From: a virus | Strand: one strand, 5' to 3' | IMG/VR virus record: IMGVR_UViG_3300037504_000682 | Span: 35,176 to 99,175 of that record | Length of the DNA: 64,000 nucleotides | Part shown: positions 23,105-32,200 of the stretch, piece after piece | Layout: the number at the start of each line of letters is the position of its first letter | Numbering within the stretch: position 1 is the stretch's first letter | Notes under the pieces: generated by a model | The model's input: only the letters and a program-made list of their open reading frames with translations | What the model was told of the DNA's origin: nothing | The model's database searches: none | Translations under genes and position numbers: made by a program

Positions 23105-23767
23105 ATGGCAGTTGAATTAGTTTACGGCGAGCGCAAAGAGCGCGAGACCAAAAAGGCGATCCTGGCCTGCAACGACTACTTGCGGATGGGACCCGGCCGG
23201 AGCTTACAGAAGCTACACGACCGTTACCAGGCCGTATCCGAACCGTTACCACCAACCAGGCGAATTACCACCTTAAAGCGTTGGTCAAAGGATTTTGAAT
23301 GGCAAAAACGGGCCGCTGATTACGAAGCCTATCTTGACCATCAAAAGACCGAAATGGCCGAGCGACGCCGGCGGCAGGCGATGGAGCAGGGCCTAGCCCT
23401 CGACTACGAGCGGGTCACCGTCCTGAAAAACCTGACCTCTCTGCTTCTGGGCGAGATGCTCAAAAAAGACCCGGCTACCGGCAAGTTGATCAACATCTGG
23501 CTCCAGGACGCCAAGCAGATCGGCTCCGGAATTGACGCCGAACGGGTCGACATCGAACACTTCAACGCCGCCATCATTCGGGAGCTGCGCGGCCTGCTGG
23601 ACGACCTGGCCAAAGAGACCGGCGGACGCAAGGAGAAACACGAATTCAGCGGACCGGGCGGCGGGCCGATCAAGACCGAAGACACCACGATGGACGACGA
23701 TGGTCGGGCCCGGCGGATCGTGGAACTACTGACCAAGGTCAAAGGGCGCGTGAGCGACGATGATTGA
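23105..23767 (+). CDS. terS: Terminase small subunit
   Basis: The 220-residue protein precedes and overlaps the large terminase by eight bases. PPTRRITTLKRWSKDFEWQ (residues about 50-68) with a following acidic helix resembles the DNA-binding part of phage small terminases, followed by helical assembly regions. It should recognise the packaging site and feed DNA to the large subunit. GGGGGAAGCG precedes the ATG. Confidence 0.75.
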   Translation: MAVELVYGERKERETKKAILACNDYLRMGPGRSLQKLHDRYQAVSEPLPPTRRITTLKRWSKDFEWQKRAADYEAYLDHQKTEMAERRRRQAMEQGLALDYERVTVLKNLTSLLLGEMLKKDPATGKLINIWLQDAKQIGSGIDAERVDIEHFNAAIIRELRGLLDDLAKETGGRKEKHEFSGPGGGPIKTEDTTMDDDGRARRIVELLTKVKGRVSDDD

Positions 23768-25319
23768 CGAGTGGGAGGTCAGTCAGCTTCAGCAGCATAT
23801 GACCGGCCGGGAGCGGGCCTACCTGGAGGCCTTGCTTTCTGACGAGTTCATTTCGCTCTCGCAATACATCCAGGCCGCCTGGCCCGTGGTCGAGCCGGCC
23901 ACCGACTTCATCTCCAACTGGCATATCGACGCCATCAGCGACCACCTGGAGGCGGTCACCTGGGGCTGGATCAAAAACCTGATCATCAACATCCCCCCGC
24001 GCCATATGAAATCCCTGACCGTCTCTGTCTTCTGGCCGACCTGGGCCTGGACCTGGCGGCCGGAGCTGCGCTGGCTCTTTGCCTCCTACGCCGAGAAGCT
24101 GGCCATCCGGGATAACGTCAAGAGCCGGCGAGTGATCAAATCGCCCTGGTATCAGGCCCGCTGGGGCCACGTCTTTCGGCTGACCGGCGACCAGAACGAG
24201 AAGATGCGCTTTGAGAACGACCGCTCCGGCTACCGGATCGCCACCAGCGTAGGCGGCAGCGCCACCGGCGAGGGCGGCGACATCATCGTGGTCGACGACC
24301 CCCACAAGATGAAGGAGGTCGAGAGCGACCTGATCCGGGAGGGGGTCCTGGACTGGTGGGATGAGACGATGAGCACCCGCCTCAACGACCCCAAGAGCGG
24401 CAATAAGGTGATCCTGATGCAGCGGGGTCACGAACAGGACCTGACCGGCCACGTCCTGGAAAAGATGGAGCAAGGGGGCGAAAGCTACGAGCACCTGTGC
24501 CTGCCGGCCGAGTATGAGCCGACCACCTATGTGACGGCCATCGGCTTTGAAGACCCCCGCACTGAGCCGGGCGAGCTCTTGTGGCCGGATCACTTCGACC
24601 AGGAGGCCATCGACAACCTGAAGATTTCGCTTGGCTCCCGGGCGTCTGCCGCCCAGCTCCAGCAGCGGCCCAGCCCGGCCGAGGGCGACATCTTTAAGAA
24701 AAAATGGTGGCGCTTCTGGATTCCGCCCGGCTCCAACCTGCCGCCTTACCGGATCAAGCTGCCGGACGGCTCTCTCTTTGAGTGCGAGCAAAGGGAGTTG
24801 CCGGCGTTTTTCACCGAGCAGCTCCAGAGCTGGGATATGGCCTTCAAGGACACCAAGTCCAGCGCCTTTGTGGCCGGCCAGGTCTGGGCCCGGCTGGGGG
24901 CCGACAAGTTCCTGCTCGACCAAGAGCGAGATCGGTGGGACTTCCCGGCCACCCTGGCCGCCGTCCGCCGGGTGACCACCCGCCACCCGGCCGCTCACGC
25001 CAAGCTGGTCGAGGATAAGGCCAACGGGCCGGCCGTGATCCAGACCCTGCGCAGCAGTGTCGCCGGCCTAATCGCGGTCAATCCGGAGGGGGACAAAGTC
25101 TCCAGGGCCAACGCCGTGACCCCAGACATCGAGGCCGGCAACGTCTACCTACCCCACCCGGCCATCGCGCCCTGGGTCGACGGCCTGATCGACGAGTGCG
25201 CCTCTTTTCCTAACGGCGCTTTCAGCGACCAGGTCGACACCCTGAGCCAGGGGCTGGTCCGGCTGAAGAAAAACGAGCAGCGGGATCAGAAAAGCAGGCC
25301 CCGCTCCCACAGTTTGTAA
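23760..25319 (+). CDS. terL: Terminase large subunit
   Basis: The 519-residue packaging motor has an ATPase domain with INIPPRHMKSL (about residues 76-86) as Walker A and DIIVVDDPHK (about 174-183) as Walker B. An RNase-H-like nuclease domain starts near SWDMAFKDTKSS (about 357-368), and the acidic VEDKANG (about 417-423) continues the active site. It cuts and pumps DNA into proheads. The palindrome TAACGGACGTTT (25317-25328) covers the stop codon and the gap before the next gene. Confidence 0.95.
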   Translation: MIDEWEVSQLQQHMTGRERAYLEALLSDEFISLSQYIQAAWPVVEPATDFISNWHIDAISDHLEAVTWGWIKNLIINIPPRHMKSLTVSVFWPTWAWTWRPELRWLFASYAEKLAIRDNVKSRRVIKSPWYQARWGHVFRLTGDQNEKMRFENDRSGYRIATSVGGSATGEGGDIIVVDDPHKMKEVESDLIREGVLDWWDETMSTRLNDPKSGNKVILMQRGHEQDLTGHVLEKMEQGGESYEHLCLPAEYEPTTYVTAIGFEDPRTEPGELLWPDHFDQEAIDNLKISLGSRASAAQLQQRPSPAEGDIFKKKWWRFWIPPGSNLPPYRIKLPDGSLFECEQRELPAFFTEQLQSWDMAFKDTKSSAFVAGQVWARLGADKFLLDQERDRWDFPATLAAVRRVTTRHPAAHAKLVEDKANGPAVIQTLRSSVAGLIAVNPEGDKVSRANAVTPDIEAGNVYLPHPAIAPWVDGLIDECASFPNGAFSDQVDTLSQGLVRLKKNEQRDQKSRPRSHSL

Positions 25320-25332
25320 CGGACGTTTGAAA

Positions 25333-25536
25333 ATGACCGACACACCCCAGGACATCGAAGCCGCGCAGCGCCGCATCCGGGAGCTGGAGGCCGCTCTTGA
25401 CCGGGAGGCCCGCTGGGCCGAGTTGTACCACGACCGCTGGCTTTTGTCCCACGACCGTGGGAACCATAGCATCGACTGGCAGGCGACCAACGACTACCGT
25501 CACCTGATCGGAGGAGAGAATGGCTACATTCGATGA
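25333..25536 (+). CDS. Small protein between terminase and portal
   Basis: ATG 25333 gives 67 residues with a charged helical start (DIEAAQRRIRELEAALDRE). It overlaps the portal start by 17 bases. No family recognised; small genes here are often packaging accessory proteins. Confidence 0.55.
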   Translation: MTDTPQDIEAAQRRIRELEAALDREARWAELYHDRWLLSHDRGNHSIDWQATNDYRHLIGGENGYIR

Positions 25537-27106
25537 ACTGACCCTCAAGGACGCCGAGGAGCGTATTCCGGACCGGGGCGAGGATTGGCTAAAGGCCAAC
25601 CGGGCCTACTACCACGGCGACCACTGGCAGGATGGCGACGGCTGGTCCGGCCCGATGCTGGATATGAAACATAAGCTATATAGCCAGATGCTGCTCGAAA
25701 TCCAGCGAGCCTTCGTCTCCAAAAACACCATCGCCGAGGTGGCCGAGAGGCATAGCGCCGGGGTGATCGGCCGGGAGCCGCGCTGGCGGCTGACCGTCCG
25801 CCGGCCGCTGGCCGACGGCGAGGAGCCCACGGCCCAGGAGCAGACCTTGATCGACGAGGCCGAGATGCTGCTTAACGGCTGGTGGGAGGATCGGGGCTGC
25901 CATAAGGTGCTCAGGGAAGCGGCCGAGACGATGCTCCTGGCCAAGCGGGGCTCTCTCAGGCTCTTTGTGCCGCCGGGGCTCCTGGTCGACGGCTTGGTGC
26001 CCCGGGAGCCGGTCGAGGAGGCTATAGGCCGCATCTACCTGCACCATCCGGAGCCGGAGCAGGCGGCCGTGCCCCGGGACCGAAACACGATGCAGGACAT
26101 CGGCATCTACCTCTTTGAGCGCAACAATCAAAAGCTGGCCGAGCTGATCTACCTGGATGGCGACTGGACGGTGATCCGGCTGGCCGAAGCGACCAGCGAC
26201 GAAGGCGAGGAAGAAGAGCAGCCCGAGCCCTGGCGCTTCAACCTGGGTGGCCGGCTGACGATGTTTGAGATGAATCGCCGGCTGCTTATTACCGAGCAGG
26301 TCCGGCAAAACCAGAAGCTGCTTAACCTGGCGCTCACGATGCTTCAGCGCAACGTGATCCAGGGCGGCTTTCTGGAACGCACGTTTTTTAATGCCCAGCT
26401 GCCCGGCAAAGATATACCCGATCCGGACCGGCCGGGGGAAACCAAGTTCGTACCGGAGCCCCTGCACGTCGGGCCCGGGGCTACGAACTTCCTCTCCGGC
26501 GTGGTGACCGAAGACGATCAGGGTAACACAGTGGTGGCAACTCCTTCGGTGGTCTACCGGAACCCGGTGCCGGTAGAAACCTTTGCCGAGACCAAGCGGG
26601 AGGCCTACAGCTGCATCCTGGAGGAGGTTGACCAGCTGCACGTCCTGATCACCGGCGACGCCACGGCCAGCGGTGAGAGCCGCAAACAGGCCCAGACCGA
26701 CTTCCGGCAGTCCCTGCTGGACAGCAAGGATCAACTGGAGAAGGCCACCGCTTGGCTCCTGGAGACGGTACTGGCGATGGCGGCCGAATTCTCCGGCCAG
26801 GCCGGCCGGTACGAGGAGCTCCGGGTTGACGCCGAGTGCCGGGTCGACCTGGGTCCCATCTCGGGCGACGAGCAGCGGGTGGCCAGGGAGCTGGTCGAGG
26901 CTCAGATCATCTCGAAGCGAACGGCAATGAGCCGGGTGGGGGTGGACGACGCCGACGCCGAGGCCGGCCAGATCGCTACCGAGCAGGAGGAGAGCAGCCA
27001 AAGGCAGCAGCAGAGCCTGGCCACGGCCGTACTGAACGCCCAGCGGCAGCTGGCCGGCGGGCAGCAGTCGACCGGCCTGGAGCAGCCGGAGGGAGAGGAG
27101 GAGTAG
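25520..27106 (+). CDS. Portal protein
   Basis: The 528-residue protein lies between terminase and MuF, the expected portal place. It starts with a helical segment (LKANRAYYHGDHWQDGDGW, about 24-42) and has LNLALTMLQRNVIQGGFLE (about 263-281) and a Gln/Glu-rich C-terminus, as in SPP1 gp6-like or phage Mu-type portals. It forms the dodecameric DNA entry ring. GGAGGAG precedes the ATG. One AACGNNCGTT site (26376-26385) lies inside. Confidence 0.85.
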   Translation: MATFDELTLKDAEERIPDRGEDWLKANRAYYHGDHWQDGDGWSGPMLDMKHKLYSQMLLEIQRAFVSKNTIAEVAERHSAGVIGREPRWRLTVRRPLADGEEPTAQEQTLIDEAEMLLNGWWEDRGCHKVLREAAETMLLAKRGSLRLFVPPGLLVDGLVPREPVEEAIGRIYLHHPEPEQAAVPRDRNTMQDIGIYLFERNNQKLAELIYLDGDWTVIRLAEATSDEGEEEEQPEPWRFNLGGRLTMFEMNRRLLITEQVRQNQKLLNLALTMLQRNVIQGGFLERTFFNAQLPGKDIPDPDRPGETKFVPEPLHVGPGATNFLSGVVTEDDQGNTVVATPSVVYRNPVPVETFAETKREAYSCILEEVDQLHVLITGDATASGESRKQAQTDFRQSLLDSKDQLEKATAWLLETVLAMAAEFSGQAGRYEELRVDAECRVDLGPISGDEQRVARELVEAQIISKRTAMSRVGVDDADAEAGQIATEQEESSQRQQQSLATAVLNAQRQLAGGQQSTGLEQPEGEEE

Positions 27107-27107
27107 G

Positions 27108-27329
27108 ATGACTTCATACACGGACCGGTATCCAAAGAGATGGGAGGACCGACCGGAGGGGCGGCAGACAAACATTTTCTTGTGTCCGTTTTGCCAGAGG
27201 GAGCGGTGTGATTGTTTAGAAACGATGATATACCCTGCACGAGATTGGCCCGGCAAGGGGACCGATGCAAAAATCAACATCACCACCAGAGAAGATACCG
27301 GCAGCGCGAGTACAACATCAGGAAGGTGA
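27108..27329 (+). CDS. Small Cys-rich hypothetical protein
   Basis: ATG 27108 follows a GGAGGAG and gives 73 residues. CPFCQRERCDC (about 26-36) may bind zinc. The C-terminal part is Thr/Ser-rich and low in complexity, so the true end is less certain. No family recognised. Confidence 0.5.
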   Translation: MTSYTDRYPKRWEDRPEGRQTNIFLCPFCQRERCDCLETMIYPARDWPGKGTDAKINITTREDTGSASTTSGR

Positions 27330-27339
27330 AAGGGGTGCT

Positions 27340-27414
27340 ATGCGGAAAGTCTCGACCGTTCCGGTCCGGAAGGTGGGCCGGTTTGAGCAGGTTGGCGGGC
27401 CGAGGGAGGAATGA
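27340..27414 (+). CDS. Possible 24-residue peptide
   Basis: ATG 27340 follows AAAGGGG and gives MRKVSTVPVRKVGRFEQVGG plus four residues. The stop overlaps the next start (ATGATG). It is too short to be sure; the ribosome site and coupling are the only support. Confidence 0.3.
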   Translation: MRKVSTVPVRKVGRFEQVGGPREE

Positions 27415-27524
27415 TGAACATCTGGCTGATTGATCTCATCTGGCGGATGAAGCGCAGCCGGGAGCGGCGATATGATCACTCCTGGACCGAGCTAATAAAA
27501 CTCACAAGGAGAGTTTGGCCGTGA
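27411..27524 (+). CDS. Possible 37-residue peptide
   Basis: ATG 27411, after GAGGGAGGA, encodes MMNIWLIDLIWRMKRSRERR and a basic tail. The stop overlaps the GTG of the next gene (GTGA). The hydrophobic start plus basic stretch could be membrane-associated. Low certainty because of size. Confidence 0.4.
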   Translation: MMNIWLIDLIWRMKRSRERRYDHSWTELIKLTRRVWP

Positions 27525-28294
27525 AATACATTTTAGATGGCAGGTTTTGGGTGAGCTGGCAAAACCTGAATAGAAAGTTCGACCGGCTCGGAAATCGGAT
27601 CAAGCAAGGCTCCGGCTTCTGGCACGGCCGGGCCTGGATACACAAGTCTGAGGGTAGATTTTCTGCCAAGGTTGAGTGGAACTTCAAATCTAGCTTTTGT
27701 TTCATCGGCCTATCGGTTGGTGGCGACGAGAACGACCTTGGGTTCCATGTCGCCCTGCCGCCGGTGGCCATTTGGGTGAGTGTCGCCGGCATTGTGCCGC
27801 GACGCTGGGTCAAAAACCTCGATTGGTGGTATCGACCCTGGCCGAAAGAGGTCGACCTCACCGTTTACGCCGGCAGCCTGTGGTGGAAACTGTGGCGCAG
27901 CGAAAGCGACTGGATGGACGACGCCACTGGCTGGGAAGGCAACTTCAACTTCGTTGATTTCTTTTTGGGCCGGGATAAATGCCGCCACGAGACGCTTTAC
28001 GAGATCGACGAGATGGAGGTCCGGCTCAAAGACGGCGATTATCCGGTCTCGATCCGTATTTTCCGCAGCTACTGGGACCGGCCACGCTGGCTCACCCGCT
28101 CCATTGTTCGGGCCACGGTTACATCCCTGGACGAAAGCGGCGTTCCCACTGGTGACGAAAAGTTCGGAAGCGACAACAACACCATCTCCTCCACCTTCCC
28201 GGCTTCAACCATCCGGGAGGCGGTCGAGAAATTCTGCGAAGACATCGAGATCGCCCGGCAGAGATATGGGTATTACCGGAGGGTGGGCTCGTGA
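27521..28294 (+). CDS. Trp-rich hypothetical protein
   Basis: GTG 27521 in a GTGA overlap, with AGGAGAG upstream, gives 257 residues. It is unusually rich in Trp (for example LDWWYRPWPKE and SLWWKLWRSESDW). Similar Trp-rich proteins occur in several phages without known function. It overlaps the next start in an ATGA-type junction. No catalytic motif seen. Confidence 0.6.
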   Translation: MKYILDGRFWVSWQNLNRKFDRLGNRIKQGSGFWHGRAWIHKSEGRFSAKVEWNFKSSFCFIGLSVGGDENDLGFHVALPPVAIWVSVAGIVPRRWVKNLDWWYRPWPKEVDLTVYAGSLWWKLWRSESDWMDDATGWEGNFNFVDFFLGRDKCRHETLYEIDEMEVRLKDGDYPVSIRIFRSYWDRPRWLTRSIVRATVTSLDESGVPTGDEKFGSDNNTISSTFPASTIREAVEKFCEDIEIARQRYGYYRRVGS

Positions 28295-28650
28295 AGCGAA
28301 ACCGTAGAGCCGAAGCCAAAAAGAAAGCCCGCCAGCAGGCCCGCCGCAAGGAGGTCGAGGCCCTGCTTATGGCGATGGGCCAGGCGGCCGTAGAGGTTCT
28401 GGTCACCCACTTCGACTTCACCGAGGCCCAGGCCGTACACTTCCTGAAGTTCGTCCGGCAGCGACTGCCCGACATTCGCCCTGTCCGGCCGGTGCTGAGC
28501 CACCTCGACCGGTTGGAGACCACGGCCCAGCGCTTTGGGGTGGCCGGGATGCAGGTCTTGACCGGCATCTACGGCCTGGAGCAGGCTCAGGCCGATGACT
28601 GGTTGCAAAGAATGGTCGAGGCCGGCCGGCAGATGGACAAGGCGGCGTGA
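28291..28650 (+). CDS. Small helical hypothetical protein
   Basis: The 119-residue product begins with a very basic stretch (MKRNRRAEAKKKARQQARRK) and continues helical. It is coupled at both ends. No family recognised. The basic end suggests nucleic acid or portal-ring contact, but this is inference. Confidence 0.6.
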   Translation: MKRNRRAEAKKKARQQARRKEVEALLMAMGQAAVEVLVTHFDFTEAQAVHFLKFVRQRLPDIRPVRPVLSHLDRLETTAQRFGVAGMQVLTGIYGLEQAQADDWLQRMVEAGRQMDKAA

Positions 28651-29060
28651 TGAAAACCGTCCCCGAGTGGGTTATCGACTGTATCACCGAATGGAAATCC
28701 ACCCTCCTGCTCCAGGAGTGGACTTTCGAGACCAGTTTGAGCCCCCACCCCGGCGGTGACGGATCCGGCCATACCAGCGCCCATATTACCCTGTGGCCGG
28801 ACATCCGCCGGGCCCAGCTGGAGATCAGAGACGACATCCCCGATGAATCAACCCGCGAGTGGCGAAAGACCATCATCCACGAGCTGGTTCACGTCCGACT
28901 GGCCGGGATCACAGAGCTGGTCAACCAGGAGCTGATCCCCGAACTGCCCGGCAACGCCCAGGAGATTGCGGCGGCCGTGTTTCGCCGTGAGGTCGAGCCG
29001 GTGGTTGAACTGCTGGCCGGTATTCTGTTGGAGCTATCCGGTGATCCAAACAACGACTGA
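28650..29060 (+). CDS. HExxH metallopeptidase-like protein
   Basis: ATG 28650 overlaps the previous TGA and gives 136 residues. HELVHVRLAGITE (about residues 75-87) is a zincin HExxH motif, and a glutamate three helical turns later could be the third ligand. It may be a prohead-type or cell-wall-associated protease, or a SprT-like DNA-linked protease. It lies between portal and MuF, where prohead proteases are common. Specificity unknown. Confidence 0.65.
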   Translation: MKTVPEWVIDCITEWKSTLLLQEWTFETSLSPHPGGDGSGHTSAHITLWPDIRRAQLEIRDDIPDESTREWRKTIIHELVHVRLAGITELVNQELIPELPGNAQEIAAAVFRREVEPVVELLAGILLELSGDPNND

Positions 29061-29259
29061 CGGCCGTGAAATCCGAATAGCCAACCACTGCCCCTACTGC
29101 CAGCTTGATTCCGGCGGCCGGCATGCCCCCGACTGCCCCCTCCTCCGGCCGGCCTGGACAAACTCTCCCCCTGCTCCACCCCCGCCCTCTACATTATTAA
29201 ACGCACGTTTGGAATTCAAGGCCGACAATGCCGGATCCGCTAGTCGTTCAACTCGCTAA
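29041..29259 (+). CDS. Small zinc-ribbon-like protein overlapping MuF start
   Basis: GTG 29041 gives 72 residues with CPYC (about 17-20) and C in DCPLL (about 32), followed by a proline-rich stretch. It overlaps the next gene by 32 bases. The palindrome AAACGCACGTTT (29199-29210) lies within its 3' end. Similar CPYC short proteins occur in phages. Moderate certainty. Confidence 0.45.
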   Translation: MIQTTTDGREIRIANHCPYCQLDSGGRHAPDCPLLRPAWTNSPPAPPPPSTLLNARLEFKADNAGSASRSTR

Positions 29260-32200
29260 CCAATTTCGGGAGCAGCTCGACGGCCGGGCCAATGAGGCCA
29301 TCGAGCAGATGGCCGGCGAGTGGCTCAAGGTCGAGGAGCGCCTGAAGGCTGACATCGAGCTTTTGGCCGCCGAACTGGCCGCCGCGCCCGGCGAGGTCAA
29401 GCTCAGCCCGATGACCGAGACGGTCAAGCTGATGCAGGAGGCCGGCTACGCGCCGGATTACATCCTCCAGCTCCTGGCCACCCAGGGCATTTTCGAGATA
29501 CCGGAGGTGCCCCAGCCCCAGGCCAAGCAACTCAAGGACTGGCAGCTGGCCCAGCTGCGGCGCTACGTCCGCCTCCTGGTCCAAGTGCAGGCCGAGATCG
29601 CCCGCTTCACCGGCCAGACGGCCGCCCCGATTATCGAGCAGCTCCAGGCCGACGCGGCCTATGAGGGTATTCAAAACGCCCTGACGATGATCGAAGCCTC
29701 GGTGTCAAGTGCCGGCGGCAGTACGGTCGATCTCGCCTTTGACCAGCTCAATACCGCCGCCGTGGAGAACATCGTGGCTATCGCCGGGGCCGGCCGGCCC
29801 CTGGGCGACCTGCTCCAGGCCGCTTATCCCCTGTCAGCCAACGGGATTACCAATGAGCTCGTCTACGGCACAGCCAAGGGCCAGAACCCGCGCAAAACAG
29901 CCCGGTCGATTATTGAAAATGGCCTGGCCCAGGGGCTCAACCATATGCTACTGGTGGCCAGAGACCAGCAGGTTAGAGCGGTCAGGGAGTCAGCCCGGCA
30001 GCAGTACGCCCGGGCCGGCATCGAGGGCTACCGCCGGCTGGCCGCCAAGCAGGCTCGCACCTGCCTGGCCTGCCTGGCCCTGGACGGCACCATCTGGCCC
30101 ACCTCGGAGCTGATGGCGCTTCATCCCCAAGATAGATGCTCGATGCTTCCGCTGGTGCCCGGCTTTGAGCCCGTTCAGTTTGAGACCGGCCCCGAGTGGT
30201 TCATGAAGCAGCCGGCTTCGGTCCAGAAGGAAATGATGGGCCCGGGCAAGTATGAGCTTTGGAAGGCCGGCGGCTTCGAGTTTGACCAGCTGGCCACGAT
30301 CAAGCCCAATCGCACCTGGGGGCCGAGCGCCCAGGTGACCACCCTCAAGGACCTGCAGCGCGGCCGGGGCGGATTCCGGCCGCCGGGCTCACCGACCCCG
30401 GCCCAACCCCGACCACCTACTGGACCGGTCGCCCCTGGCCCTTCTCCCCTGCCCGGCCTGGATCACGAGGCCCTGATGATCAAGGACCTGCACCAGCTGG
30501 GGCCGGATTGGGGCGAGCAGACCAACTGGAAAAACCAGAGCTACGGCGGAATCCTCTTTGACGACCAGGGTCGGGTGCTGCTGCGAAAGCCGACCGGCGA
30601 ATTCGGCGGCTACGCCTGGACTTTCCCCAAGGGCAAGATGAACAACTCCAAGGAGCACCCTGTCCAGACGGCCTTAATGGAAGTCGAGGAGGAGACCGGC
30701 CACGACGGCCAGATCATCGGCCTGGTGCCGGGCCAGTTCAAGGGAGACACCGGCCAGACCAACTTCTTCCTGATGAAATCCAACAGCTGGGACCGGTCGT
30801 TGATGGATGACGAGACCGAGCGGTTGGTCTGGGCTACGCCGGAGGAGGCCAAGAAGCTCATACGGCAGGGGGCCAACGAGAAGGGGGTCAAGCGGGACCT
30901 GGCCGTCCTGGAGGCGGCCACGAAGGCCCACGGCGACCTGCTGAGTGGGGAGGCGACCAACGACTACCTGTTCGACCAGAAGGGGCCGGTGGTGATCACC
31001 AACTTTAGTCAGCCACTCCTGGATCACATCGAAAAGCAGGCGGGGCAGATCAGCCACCAGAACAAAATGGAGCTACTTGTAACCAAGGCTGACATTGGTA
31101 AAAGCGGCACCAAGGGCATAGTAGTTCTGGATAGCGACGGGAGCCTGAAGGCTCTGGCCACTTATGATGACAAGTCCAGTGACTATGTATATGTTCATAA
31201 CGCCTGGGGCGATACAGTTACCAACGGAAAAACCCTGCTTATAAACTTGGGGCAGATAGCCGCTAAGGACGGCAGGGGTATTATCTTGACCCCCAAAGCA
31301 AGCAAGGTCAAACAATCCGCACCAAAAGTTGGATACAAGTCAACCGACGATGGCGGGCCGGTCACCCCGGGCTCGTTTTACCTTGAATCTGACTGGATGA
31401 AGGAATGGAAAAAGGCCCCGACCAAGTTCAAGCCGCCCAGTCCCCGGCCGCTTCCGCCTGAGCCCAAGGGGTACGACCGTAAGACCATCCCTCCAACTGA
31501 CGCCAAGCTAACGGGTGAGATAAAAGAGCTGGCCCAGGCGGACTTCGGCGATCCCCTGGCCTTGAAGGGAGCCCAGGTGGCGGCTGATAAAATCGCCGGC
31601 GGCCAGAAGGGGTTTATGTACGCCTCCGACACCGGCAAGCTGAAGGGGGTCATTTCTTACGAGGAGCAGGGTTCGATCATCAAGGTCGGCTCGGCCGGCT
31701 TCAGCGACTTCGAGACCAACCTGGCGGGCCTCCAGGACGTGGTGAAAATAGCCAAGCAAGCCGGCAAGGACTTCGTTACCTTCGCCCCGAAGGGCCCCAT
31801 CTTGGACCAGTACCTCAAATGGGGCTTTGAGGTCAACACCGCTTACGGCAACGGCGCTTCCCTAATTCTCAAGAAGCAGAACTTCGATGAGTGGCTGGGT
31901 GACCCGGCCAAATACGGCAAGGAGCACCGCTCCTCGCTGGAGCCCACCCCCTCCGGCAGCTACAGCCCGCCACCCCAGCCGACCAGCAGCGGTTACAAGG
32001 CCACGCCCCGGCCCCGGGACCCTGACCCCCTGCCGGATCCGGCTCCCCTGCCCGACCCTGACGATTTCCCGCCGGACCCGGCCGTGCTGACCGTCGTCCG
32101 TAAACTGGGTGGGTCGACCGGGGCCGAGCTGGTCGAGGACGTGGTCACCGGCCGGCGCTACGTCCGCAAGCGAGGCGGTAGCCCTGACCACATCCTGGAG

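Noticed and set aside
25676-27286. 536-codon minus-strand ORF opposite the portal gene
   Set aside because: Mirror frame caused by codon bias; portal order and content support the + strand.
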